Shown here piece by piece: positions 1 through 6,755 of a stretch of DNA of 64,000 bases. The stretch is from an uncultured Bacilli bacterium (GTDB taxonomy: Bacteria > Bacillota_I > Bacilli_A > RF39 > UBA660). The notes beneath the pieces were generated by a model. It was not told the origin of the DNA and searched no databases. It saw only the letters and a list, made by a program, of their open reading frames with translations. Made by a program: the position numbers and the translations under genes. Each line of letters begins with the position of its first letter. Within the stretch, counting starts at the first letter, position 1. Location: positions 1-64,000 of the forward strand of contig CAJUMA010000005.1 in assembly GCA_910587065.1 (NCBI GenBank). The letters are read 5' to 3'.

Positions 1-1
1 T

Positions 2-370
2 AAAACAAGAATTCTTTTTGGGAATCTCATTAATAAAAAAGATATGTATGTAACTAGTGAAAAAATTATTTATAAAGACATAACTAAACATAATAATAGT
101 TATAAATTAGTAGTAGATAATAACTATGTTATAAAATCTTTAAGTGAGGGAGTAGTAGTATTTATTGGAAATATAGAAGGGCTAGGTAAAACTGTTACGA
201 TATGTTCAAATGATGGGGTAAATATAAGTTATTCTAATATCGAAAATATAAGTGTAAATATGTATGACTATATAAATAAAAATACGATTGTTGGTAGTGT
301 AATTGACAATAACCTCTATTTAACATTTGAAAAAAATAAGGAATACTTAAGCTATGACGAATACTTATAA
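2..370 (+). CDS. spoIVFA: SpoIVFA-like protein, C-terminal part (5' truncated by window edge)
   Basis: The frame is open from base 2, so the ATG at base 44 is probably internal and the N-terminus lies outside the window. The visible part resembles a degenerate LytM/M23 fold: GVVVFIGNIEGLGK, then YSNIENISV, then a terminal LYLTFE strand, without the zinc ligands of active M23 peptidases. In Bacillus, SpoIVFA is a membrane protein that holds the protease SpoIVFB inactive in the outer forespore membrane. The next gene overlaps by 17 bases and is spoIVFB-like, followed by the L21 operon, the Bacillus order. The assignment rests on fold pattern plus this synteny. Confidence 0.7.
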   Translation, partial: KTRILFGNLINKKDMYVTSEKIIYKDITKHNNSYKLVVDNNYVIKSLSEGVVVFIGNIEGLGKTVTICSNDGVNISYSNIENISVNMYDYINKNTIVGSVIDNNLYLTFEKNKEYLSYDEYL

Positions 371-1073
371 AATTCACTTTACAACTTATATATTCTATTT
401 AATATTAATACTTTCAGGCTATATTAATTATCTTTTTTACTATTTAATAATAATTATAGTTCATGAACTTGGTCACATAATAATGATTCATCTTTTAAAT
501 TTAAAAATAATATCACTTACTATATATCCCTTTGGCGGCATCATAAATACAAATATAAACTATAATCTAAACTCCAACAAATTATTCTTAATAAGTATAG
601 CTGGCATACTTTTTCAAACTTTTCTTTTCTGGCCTTTAAAAAATATAAGCAATTATGATGTATTTAAAACTCTAAATACTAGTATAATTATTTTTAATCT
701 TTTACCAATAATTCCTAGCGATGGAAGTAAAATATTTATCTCATTTATCGAAAGATTTATAAGTTATAAAAACACTCTTGTATTATCAAATACTATAAGT
801 ATCATTTCTCTTATAATTTTATTTATATTAAGTAAGAATATATTTATATTTGTAATACTATATTTTATTAATGCTAAAACAATTAGATTATTTTACTATA
901 TTATTAATAAATTTAAATTAGAAAGATACCTTTATAAGCATAGATATAAAAAACTTGTTTATGTTGAGAATGAAAATGATTTAAAAAAGTGTAGAAATAA
1001 TTATATAAAATATGATAATATATACGTAGAAGAGAATAAATACTTCGAAAACAAATTTGGTAAAACATATTGA
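354..1073 (+). CDS. spoIVFB: SpoIVFB-like site-2 intramembrane metalloprotease (M50)
   Basis: Polytopic membrane protein of 239 aa. HELGH at residues 37-41 sits in the second hydrophobic segment and gives the zinc-binding HExxH. NLLPIIPSDG at 115-124 supplies the conserved NxxPxxPxDG motif with the third ligand (Asp123). In Bacillus this protease cleaves pro-sigma-K in the mother cell. The gene overlaps spoIVFA and precedes rplU-prp-rpmA. The last 60 residues are basic and soluble-looking, where SpoIVFB has a CBS domain, but I do not see a clear CBS domain here. Its stop codon overlaps the -35 box of the rplU promoter. Confidence 0.85.
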   Translation: MTNTYKIHFTTYIFYLILILSGYINYLFYYLIIIIVHELGHIIMIHLLNLKIISLTIYPFGGIINTNINYNLNSNKLFLISIAGILFQTFLFWPLKNISNYDVFKTLNTSIIIFNLLPIIPSDGSKIFISFIERFISYKNTLVLSNTISIISLIILFILSKNIFIFVILYFINAKTIRLFYYIINKFKLERYLYKHRYKKLVYVENENDLKKCRNNYIKYDNIYVEENKYFENKFGKTY

Positions 1074-1098
1074 CAAAACCCTGAAATTCTGTTATCAT
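1070..1098 (+). promoter_or_regulatory. Promoter of rplU-prp-rpmA
   Basis: TTGACA (1070-1075) and TATCAT (1093-1098) are separated by 17 bases, with an extended TG at 1090-1091. This is a near-consensus sigma-A promoter placed over the spoIVFB stop codon. Transcription would begin near 1105, giving a leader of about 100 nt before rplU. Confidence 0.75.
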
Positions 1099-1104
1099 CT
1101 AAAC

Positions 1105-1200
1105 TGTTTGTAAGTATTCATTACAAACCGCACTAAAAAGGTTCACAAGTTATAAAAACACCTTAAAGGCGAGTCTTCAAAAAAATAATAAGGAGGTAAG
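1105..1200 (+). promoter_or_regulatory. Ribosomal protein L21 leader (candidate autoregulatory 5' UTR)
   Basis: The leader starts with a perfect hairpin, GTTTGTAA (1107-1114) and TTACAAAC (1122-1129). A purine-rich stretch with AAGGTTC, ACACCTTAAAGGCG and AGTCTTC follows, ending in the SD AAGGAGG just before rplU. Firmicutes commonly carry an L21 leader RNA here (Rfam family L21_leader), thought to bind L21 for feedback control. Position and length fit. A covariance-model search was not possible. Confidence 0.55.
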
Positions 1201-1202
1201 TA

Positions 1203-1499
1203 ATGAAAGCAATATTCGAAACTGGTGGAAAACAATACTACGTTTCTGAAGGTGAAGAAATTTTTGTTGAAAAATTAGATGCTGAGGTTGGATCGACAAT
1301 AGATTTTACTGATGTACTTCAAATTGGAGACAAGATTGGCACACCTTATGTTAAGGGAGCAAAAGTTACATGTGAAGTTGTTAAACATGGTAAAGCTAAA
1401 AAAATTGTAGTATTTAAGTATAGACCTAAAAAGAAATATCGTAATACTAGAGGTCATAGACAACCATATACAAAACTTGTTGTAAAAAAGATTGGTTAA
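1203..1499 (+). CDS. rplU: 50S ribosomal protein L21
   Basis: 98 aa, near the usual bacterial length. The N-terminal MKAIFETGGKQYYVSEGE block and the C-terminal basic KYRPKKKYRNTRGHRQPYT stretch are typical L21 signatures. L21 binds 23S rRNA domain VI and contacts L20. The SD AAGGAGG lies 5 bases upstream. It is first in a three-gene operon with prp and rpmA, the standard Firmicutes arrangement. Confidence 0.97.
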   Translation: MKAIFETGGKQYYVSEGEEIFVEKLDAEVGSTIDFTDVLQIGDKIGTPYVKGAKVTCEVVKHGKAKKIVVFKYRPKKKYRNTRGHRQPYTKLVVKKIG

Positions 1500-1513
1500 T
1501 ATAGGTTAAAAAT

Positions 1514-1807
1514 ATGATAACGATAAAAAAGAAGCAAAATTTAATTACAGTTGAGGGACATGCTGATTATTCTAAAAAAGAAGATATAGTATGCGCTAGT
1601 GTATCATCAATAATGTATACAACAGTAAATGCTTGTCTTAGATTTAATGCATCTTCAATTGCTTATAAAGATAGTGGCGAAATGGTAAGTATAACTATTT
1701 TAGATGAGACTTTAGAAACGAAAGTACTTATCGTAAATATGTTATCACTATTTAAAGAATTAGCTTCAAAATATCCAAATAATATTAAAATTGAAAGCGA
1801 GGAATAA
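1514..1807 (+). CDS. prp: Ribosomal-processing cysteine protease Prp
   Basis: 97 aa, YsxB/Prp family. The catalytic pair is visible as His16 (EGHADY) and Cys27 (DIVCASVSS). Prp removes the N-terminal extension of L27 and is encoded between L21 and L27 in Firmicutes, Fusobacteria and relatives. The neighbouring rpmA has the matching extension (see there). It starts 14 bases after rplU and is translated from the same transcript. Confidence 0.92.
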   Translation: MITIKKKQNLITVEGHADYSKKEDIVCASVSSIMYTTVNACLRFNASSIAYKDSGEMVSITILDETLETKVLIVNMLSLFKELASKYPNNIKIESEE

Positions 1808-1809
1808 TT

Positions 1810-2109
1810 ATGTTAGAATTTATTAATTTAATTTCTATAGATATTCAACGTTTTGCCCATGTTAAAGCACAAGGTTCAACTCACAATGGACGTGACAGTG
1901 TTGGTCGTAGATTAGGTGCAAAAGCTGCTGATGGACAAACAATTAATGCTGGTTCAATCATCTACAGACAAAGAGGAACTAAGATTTACCCTGGTAAAAA
2001 CGTAGGAATGGGAAAAGATCATACTTTATATGCTTTAGTAGACGGAGTAGTTAAATACGAAAGATGCGGAAGAAGTAAGAAAAAAGTTAGTGTTTACGAA
2101 ACAAAGTAA
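1810..2109 (+). CDS. rpmA: 50S ribosomal protein L27 with cleavable N-terminal extension
   Basis: 99 aa. The mature L27 core starts near AHVKAQGSTHNGRDS. It is preceded by a 15-residue leader ending IDIQRF, so the predicted Prp cut is Phe15-Ala16, matching the Firmicutes rule of cleavage after an aromatic residue in a (Q)FF/RF-A context. L27 reaches the peptidyl-transferase centre, so the uncut extension would block it. The leader sequence differs from the usual LxLQFFA form but keeps the cut position. It begins 2 bases after the prp stop. Confidence 0.96.
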   Translation: MLEFINLISIDIQRFAHVKAQGSTHNGRDSVGRRLGAKAADGQTINAGSIIYRQRGTKIYPGKNVGMGKDHTLYALVDGVVKYERCGRSKKKVSVYETK

Positions 2110-2118
2110 ACACTTTTT
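2089..2118 (+). terminator. Terminator of the rplU operon
   Basis: AGTGTTTAC (2089-2097) pairs perfectly with GTAAACACT (2106-2114) over an 8-base loop and is followed by TTTT. The hairpin contains the rpmA stop codon. Confidence 0.85.
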
Positions 2119-2120
2119 CT

Positions 2121-2149
2121 TTGCAATAAATATGCTTGTGTATTAAAAT
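2121..2149 (+). promoter_or_regulatory. Promoter of the 60-aa membrane protein gene
   Basis: TTGCAA (2121-2126), a 17-base spacer and TAAAAT (2144-2149), directly after the rpmA terminator. Confidence 0.6.
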
Positions 2150-2172
2150 AGAATTAGAAGTGAGGTATTCAT

Positions 2173-2355
2173 ATGAGGTATGCATTTGTTACATTGAGTA
2201 TTATTGCTATATGGGTTTCTATAACAATTTTAACTTATATATTAGACTACACTGGCTTAGTATTACCAATACTTGCCTTAGTTTTAACAATTATTATTTT
2301 TGAAATTGGGATTGGTGGAAATCTTACTTCTATAACTACAGTTTATTTAGCTTAG
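2173..2355 (+). CDS. Small membrane protein, 60 aa, unknown function
   Basis: Almost the whole protein is hydrophobic and would form two membrane segments (about residues 4-26 and 29-48) joined by a short turn with one charged residue (Asp25). A promoter-like pair (2121-2149) and an SD-like AGTGAGG 6-12 bases upstream support it as a real gene. No family recognised. It stands alone between rpmA and trmB, each with its own signals. Confidence 0.6.
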   Translation: MRYAFVTLSIIAIWVSITILTYILDYTGLVLPILALVLTIIIFEIGIGGNLTSITTVYLA

Positions 2356-2380
2356 GAAGGTTTCAAGCCTATAAAGTAAC

Positions 2381-2409
2381 TTGTTCCAAATTAACTAATA
2401 TGTTATAAT
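2381..2409 (+). promoter_or_regulatory. Promoter of trmB
   Basis: TTGTTC (2381-2386), 17-base spacer, TATAAT (2404-2409) with extended TG at 2401-2402. The -10 overlaps the upstream in-frame ATG at 2408, which excludes that ATG as the translation start. Confidence 0.75.
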
Positions 2410-2425
2410 GGGACCGGTGATAATT

Positions 2426-3070
2426 ATGCGTTATAATGTTGTAAAGAATGCTGAAAGAATAGTTGACTCTAGTGGTTATTTAATTAAAAAACCCAGTAAT
2501 TATAAAAATAAGTGGAGTGAAGTGTTTGGCAATAAAAATCCCATTTGTCTAGAACTTGGAATGGGAAGAGGCTCATTCATAATTGCAATGGCTAAAAAAC
2601 ATCCAAATATTAATTATATCGGACTTGAGTTAGATATAAATCAAACTGCTACAGCTGTTAAAAATGTTGAAAAAGACAATTTACCAAATTTAAAAATGAT
2701 TAATTCTGATGCAGCAGAGATAATTGATATGTTTGGTCGTGAAATAGAATGTATTTATTTAACTTTCTCTGAGCCTTGGCCAAAAGAAAAAGATGCCAAG
2801 AGAAGGTTTACATCAGTAAATTATTTAAAACTATATGATCGAATATTTAAAAAGAATAAACACATTATCATGAAAACAGATAATAAAATACTTTTTGCAT
2901 CGGCCCTTGAAAGTTTAAGTGACTATTGGTATACCTTTAATCGTGTTAGTTTAGATTTACATAACGATGAAAGACGCATTGAAGACGAAGAAATAGTTAC
3001 CGATTTTGAACGTCAATATATAAAAGAAAAAAGACCTATTTATTATGTAGATGCTACATTTAAAGACTAG
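2426..3070 (+). CDS. trmB: tRNA (guanine-N7-)-methyltransferase
   Basis: TrmB methylates G46 of tRNA with S-adenosylmethionine. The SAM-binding motif ELGMGRGSF follows the N-terminal strand, and the family block FSEPWPKEKDAKRRF is present. 214 aa from the ATG at 2426, chosen because GGTGAT lies 5 bases upstream and because the earlier ATG (2408) is inside the promoter -10. Monocistronic, closed by a short terminator. Confidence 0.93.
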   Translation: MRYNVVKNAERIVDSSGYLIKKPSNYKNKWSEVFGNKNPICLELGMGRGSFIIAMAKKHPNINYIGLELDINQTATAVKNVEKDNLPNLKMINSDAAEIIDMFGREIECIYLTFSEPWPKEKDAKRRFTSVNYLKLYDRIFKKNKHIIMKTDNKILFASALESLSDYWYTFNRVSLDLHNDERRIEDEEIVTDFERQYIKEKRPIYYVDATFKD

Positions 3071-3080
3071 GTCTTTTTTT
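3060..3080 (+). terminator. Terminator of trmB
   Basis: AAAGAC, loop TAG, GTCTTT and then a T-run. The loop is formed by the trmB stop codon. Confidence 0.7.
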
Positions 3081-3109
3081 ATGTCAAAAAATAGATATGA
3101 AAATCACAC

Positions 3110-3420
3110 CTATCTTGTTAAACCTCTATAAAGAATAGCACCATTTTCTATAGCTTTTTCTTCAATTGCATTAATTTCTTTTTCTTGTTCGTAATTAGTT
3201 ACTTCATACCATTGTGGATTGTTATAATTAACTGCATCAAATACACAAGTTCCCTCATCGTCATAAACATCATACACTATGCTACCATAGTTCGAAGAAA
3301 CATTTACTTTAGAAAAACTTTCATCACATTCTCTAATGATGTAAGTATCAGTTCCTATATTTACAGTTAAATGATCATGAAGTTTATTAATTTTAATTTA
3401 TTAATACTCGTTTTATTCAT
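3110..3420 (-). pseudogene. Frame-broken small gene of unknown function (or one-base sequence error)
   Basis: On the minus strand an 89-codon open frame runs from 3376 to the TAG at 3110-3112. It is protein-like, with segments such as TDTYIIRECDESFSK, DVYDDEGTCVFDAVNYN and EINAIEEKAIENGAIL, but has no start codon of its own. A good start lies upstream in another frame: promoter TTGACA/TAGAGT (3441-3469), SD AAAGGAG and ATG at 3420, reading MNKTSINKLKLIN before a stop. A one-base shift in the A-rich stretch near 3395 would join both parts into about 102 aa. The family is not recognised. It could be a recent pseudogene, an assembly error, or programmed frameshifting. Confidence 0.6.
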
Positions 3421-3440
3421 TTCTCCTTTGAATGCTACTT

Positions 3441-3469
3441 ACTCTAGCAAAGAAACACTAAACTGTCAA
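3441..3469 (-). promoter_or_regulatory. Promoter of the frame-broken minus-strand gene
   Basis: Read on the minus strand: TTGACA (3469-3464), 17-base spacer, TAGAGT (3446-3441) with an extended TGC before the -10. SD AAAGGAG and ATG follow within 25 bases. Confidence 0.7.
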
Positions 3470-3500
3470 ATTCAAGCAAACAGAAGCGACTGTTAAGTTA

Positions 3501-3518
3501 GTGTCTAATGTTAGACAC
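3501..3518. promoter_or_regulatory. Palindrome between divergent promoters (possible operator)
   Basis: GTGTCTAA and TTAGACAC form 8-base inverted arms around a TG centre. The site lies between the -35 of the minus-strand gene (3464-3469) and the parC -10 (3536-3541), and overlaps where the parC -35 would be. That is the position of a repressor site, but no regulator is assigned. Confidence 0.45.
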
Positions 3519-3532
3519 CAACTTTAAATTTA

Positions 3533-3541
3533 TGTTATAAT
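3533..3541 (+). promoter_or_regulatory. Extended -10 promoter of parC
   Basis: TGTTATAAT (TATAAT at 3536-3541). A weak TTAGAC at 3511-3516 is 19 bases upstream. The SD AGGTGAT follows 6 bases after the -10, so the leader is very short. Confidence 0.6.
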
Positions 3542-3556
3542 GATTTAGGTGATAAT

Positions 3557-6064
3557 ATGGACGATACTAAAGAAGCTTTAACTAAAATTCATAACTATGC
3601 TTTAGAAGAGATTATGGGCTTATGCTTTGCACGTTATTCTAAATATATTATCCAAGATCGTGCAATTCCTGATGTAAGGGATGGATTAAAACCAGTACAA
3701 AGAAGAATCATATATGCAATGTTTATTGATCATAATACCAATGATAAAGCCTTAAAAAAATGTGCTAACGCGGTTGGTAATGTTTTAGGTAAATTTCATC
3801 CTCATGGTGATACATCTGTCTATGATGCCTTAATTCGTATGAGTCAAAACTGGAAACAGAATCATGTTTTAATTGAGGTAGGAGGAAATAATGGCTCAAT
3901 TGACGGAGATCCTCCAGCTGCCATGCGTTACACAGAAACCAAACTTGCTAAACTTGCGGATGAACTTTTAAAAGATATTGATAAAAATACAGTGCCAATG
4001 GTTTTAAATTATTCGGATACCCTTTTAGAACCAACTGTTTTACCAGCTAAATTTCCGAATTTACTTGTCAACGGAACAACTGGTATTTCCGCTGGATATG
4101 CCACTAATATTCCACCACATAATTTAGGTGAAATCATTGATGCAACAATTAAAAGAATTGATTCGCCAAATTGTCGACTTGATACAATTTTAGATATTGT
4201 AAAAGGCCCTGATTTTCCAACTGGGGGAATAATTGAAGGGTTAGATGGTATTAAACAAGCTTTCGAAACAGGAAAAGGAAAAGTAGTAATAAGTTGTAAA
4301 TATACTTTTGAAAAAACAAAAGGTAAAGAACAAATTATTATTACAGAAATTCCTTATGAAGTAAATAAACAACAATTAGTTAAAAAAATTGATGACATCA
4401 GACTTGAAAATAAGATAGCTGGAATTGCTGAAGTTCGAGATGAGTCAGATAAAGACGCGATGGTGCGTATTGTTATTGATTTAAAGTCGGGTGCTGATAA
4501 AAACCTAGTAATGAATTATTTACTAAAAAATACTGATTGTCAGTGCAACTACAATTATAATATGGTAGCAATAGTTAATAGACGTCCTAAACTACTTGGG
4601 CTTATTCCTTTAATAGATGCTTATATCGCCCATATTAAAGATGTGATAAAGAAGAGAAGTGAATACGATTTAGCAGTAGCTAAAAAGGAAATTCATTTGA
4701 CCGAAGGTTTAGTAAAAGCCATAAGTATCTTGGATGAAGTAATCGCTGTAATTCGCTCTAGCAAGAATAAAAAAGATGCCAAAGAAAACTTAATATCTGA
4801 GTTCGCCTTTACAGAGGAACAAGCAGAAGTAATTCTTACTTTACAACTATATAAGTTAACTAACACTGATATTGTTGAACTTGAAAAAAAATTAGAAAAT
4901 TTAAGAAAGATTATAGCTGGGCTTGAAGCAATACTAAGCGATGAAGTAAAACTTGCGAATGTTGTAAAAGATGAACTTAAACGTATCAAGAAAGAATATG
5001 CAATACCTCGTAAGACAGAAATATCCGAAACTGTTAAAGATATATCTATTTCAGCAGAAGATTTAATAATTAAAGAAAATGTAATGATTGTTTTGACTCA
5101 TGAAGGATATATTAAAAAAGTTCCAATGAAATCATATTCTTCAGCAAATGGTGATGAAACAGCCGTAAAACCTGGCGATTATCCAATTAATATCTTTGAA
5201 ACAACTACTTTAAATAAGATGATAATATTTACTAAAATGGGAAATTATATGTATATTCCAGTAAATGATATTCCATGGTGTAAATGGAAAGATTTAGGTA
5301 AGCACGTAAGTAACTTAGTAACAACCCATCCCAATGATGCTGTTGTTACCTCTTATATAGTAAACGATGAAGAATCAAACGAAGAACTAGTCATGTTTAC
5401 TAAATCTGGTATGGTTAAACGCACAAAGATAAGTGATTTTGTTGTATCAAGATATACAAAATTATATACCGCAATAAAATTAAAAGATGATGACGAAATT
5501 ATAAGTATTAAAAAATTTAAAGAAAATACAATTATTGTAACAGCATCAGGTTATTATATTTCTTATAAAACTGAAGAAATTCCGGTCTCATCAAGTAAAG
5601 CAAGCGGCGTAAAAGGAATAAACTTAAAAGATGATTTTGTTGCCTCTGGTTTAGTTTATAATTCTGAAGATGAATACTTAAATATATTCACTAATCAAAA
5701 AACAGCTAAGCGTATAAAATTAACTGACTTAACTCAATTAAGCCGAGCGAAACGTGGAAGTATGGTTATAAAAAAAGTAAAAACAACCAACTATGAAGTT
5801 ACTTCTTCGATAATAACTAATACTAAAGATACAATTGGTCTTGCTATGCTTGAAGATATTGGTATACTAAAAAATACCGATATTCCAATTATGGACACAC
5901 TATCCACTGGTAGTACAATTGCAAAAAAAAGATTTGATCATGCTTTTAAATTTACTGATATTAAAAAGGTTGAAGATAAAAAAGAATTGCAAAAGAAAAC
6001 AAAAAAATCTATCGAAGAAACTAAACAAGAAAAATTAGATTTCATTGAAAATTTCAAAATATAG
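3557..6064 (+). CDS. parC: DNA topoisomerase IV subunit A
   Basis: 835 aa. The N-terminal breakage-reunion domain has DVRDGLKPVQRRI, HPHGDTSVYDALIRM (residues 81-95) and the active-site tyrosine Tyr125 in AAMRYTE. The C-terminal beta-pinwheel lacks a true GyrA box (QRRGGKG), showing SRAKRGS instead, which favours ParC over GyrA. Topo IV unlinks daughter chromosomes with ParE. No parE is present in the window, although the two are usually adjacent in Firmicutes. The start has SD AGGTGAT 4 bases upstream. Confidence 0.92.
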   Translation: MDDTKEALTKIHNYALEEIMGLCFARYSKYIIQDRAIPDVRDGLKPVQRRIIYAMFIDHNTNDKALKKCANAVGNVLGKFHPHGDTSVYDALIRMSQNWKQNHVLIEVGGNNGSIDGDPPAAMRYTETKLAKLADELLKDIDKNTVPMVLNYSDTLLEPTVLPAKFPNLLVNGTTGISAGYATNIPPHNLGEIIDATIKRIDSPNCRLDTILDIVKGPDFPTGGIIEGLDGIKQAFETGKGKVVISCKYTFEKTKGKEQIIITEIPYEVNKQQLVKKIDDIRLENKIAGIAEVRDESDKDAMVRIVIDLKSGADKNLVMNYLLKNTDCQCNYNYNMVAIVNRRPKLLGLIPLIDAYIAHIKDVIKKRSEYDLAVAKKEIHLTEGLVKAISILDEVIAVIRSSKNKKDAKENLISEFAFTEEQAEVILTLQLYKLTNTDIVELEKKLENLRKIIAGLEAILSDEVKLANVVKDELKRIKKEYAIPRKTEISETVKDISISAEDLIIKENVMIVLTHEGYIKKVPMKSYSSANGDETAVKPGDYPINIFETTTLNKMIIFTKMGNYMYIPVNDIPWCKWKDLGKHVSNLVTTHPNDAVVTSYIVNDEESNEELVMFTKSGMVKRTKISDFVVSRYTKLYTAIKLKDDDEIISIKKFKENTIIVTASGYYISYKTEEIPVSSSKASGVKGINLKDDFVASGLVYNSEDEYLNIFTNQKTAKRIKLTDLTQLSRAKRGSMVIKKVKTTNYEVTSSIITNTKDTIGLAMLEDIGILKNTDIPIMDTLSTGSTIAKKRFDHAFKFTDIKKVEDKKELQKKTKKSIEETKQEKLDFIENFKI

Positions 6065-6073
6065 AATAAAAAC

Positions 6074-6108
6074 TCACTTATTAAATATAAATTAATAGGT
6101 GATTTTTT
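6074..6108 (+). terminator. parC terminator hairpin that carries the ylbD ribosome binding site
   Basis: TCACTTATTA (6074-6083) pairs with TAATAGGTGA (6093-6102, one T-G pair) over a 9-base loop. Six T follow and then the ATG at 6109. The 3' arm contains AGGTGA, the SD of the next gene, so one hairpin can serve as terminator and as SD mask. Confidence 0.7.
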
Positions 6109-6450
6109 ATGGATAAAAAAGAACTTTTTAAAACTTTTATTGGCGCACATCCAGAAATATTAAAATATATTAAAAATAAAGAAATGACTTTTCAAGATTT
6201 TTTTGAAATATATGATATTTATGGCGAAGAGTCAAATGTTTGGGATAAATACTTTAAAGAAGAAGCAAATACTGATGATACAAGATTAAAAGAGTTAAGT
6301 GGATTACTTAAAAATATAAACATAGATTCAATTGAGCATCACGTAAACAATGCTCAAAAAGTAATTGGCATTATTCAAGAACTAACTAAAAAAACTCCCG
6401 AAATAACTGAGACACTTGAAAACCCAATAACTAAAATATATGGAGATTAA
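6109..6450 (+). CDS. ylbD: YlbD-like protein (putative spore coat family)
   Basis: 113 aa, soluble and helix-rich. The FIGAHPEILKYIKNKEMTFQDFFEIYDIYGEES block resembles the YlbD family, annotated as putative coat protein in Bacilli. It is directly followed by a YlbE-like gene, as in B. subtilis, which supports both calls. Its SD lies in the 3' arm of the parC terminator hairpin. The molecular function is unknown. Confidence 0.7.
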   Translation: MDKKELFKTFIGAHPEILKYIKNKEMTFQDFFEIYDIYGEESNVWDKYFKEEANTDDTRLKELSGLLKNINIDSIEHHVNNAQKVIGIIQELTKKTPEITETLENPITKIYGD

Positions 6451-6451
6451 A

Positions 6452-6673
6452 ATGGAAGTAAGTCTTGCTTTGAAAATTAGAGAAAACAAAAAACTACATG
6501 ATTTTTTAAAAAGAAATTCTGAACATTATGTAAAACTAAATCGTAATCCCGATTATTACGATGAATTTTTAAAACTTTATAAAAAATATAATCGTGAGAC
6601 GAATATGGATAAAATAAATGATGTCATTGATAATGCAGAATTAATATCTAGTGTATTAAAAATAATGGAATAA
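6452..6673 (+). CDS. ylbE: YlbE-like protein
   Basis: 73 aa from the ATG at 6452, chosen because GGAG lies 7 bases upstream and the previous stop is at 6450; an in-frame ATG at 6440 would overlap ylbD. The central block LKRNSEHYVKLNRNPDYYDEF matches the short YlbE-like family (a WY(Y/R)xLxRNP-type motif). Function unknown. Cotranscribed with ylbD and closed by a strong terminator. Confidence 0.7.
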   Translation: MEVSLALKIRENKKLHDFLKRNSEHYVKLNRNPDYYDEFLKLYKKYNRETNMDKINDVIDNAELISSVLKIME

Positions 6674-6696
6674 TAGTAAAATATTATTCCTTTTTA
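6667..6696 (+). terminator. Terminator of ylbD-ylbE
   Basis: GGAATAATA (6667-6675) and TATTATTCC (6682-6690) form a perfect 9-bp stem with a 6-base loop, followed by TTTTT. The ylbE stop codon is in the 5' arm. Confidence 0.9.
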
Positions 6697-6725
6697 TTGA
6701 AAAAATTTTTTTTCTAATCTATAAT
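6697..6725 (+). promoter_or_regulatory. Promoter of the large prepilin-like gene
   Basis: TTGAAA (6697-6702), 17-base spacer, TATAAT (6720-6725). It begins in the tail of the ylbE terminator. Confidence 0.75.
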
Positions 6726-6755
6726 AAATATAGAATAGAGAGGATTGTTTATAGA

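Noticed and set aside
354..1073. UGA read as tryptophan (Mollicutes code)
   Set aside because: UGA ends several genes at the correct family length, and Trp is encoded by UGG throughout.
3377..3496. 39-aa plus-strand ORF with a signal-peptide-like start (MKFINFNLLILVLF)
   Set aside because: No SD, and it lies antisense to the promoter and start of the frame-broken minus-strand gene, which has much better signals; hydrophobic look comes from AT-rich complement.
3797..3841. Possible fluoroquinolone-resistance type in the ParC region HPHGDTSVYDALIRM
   Set aside because: Thr at the first site and Asp at the second could be natural in this lineage; no basis for a resistance claim.
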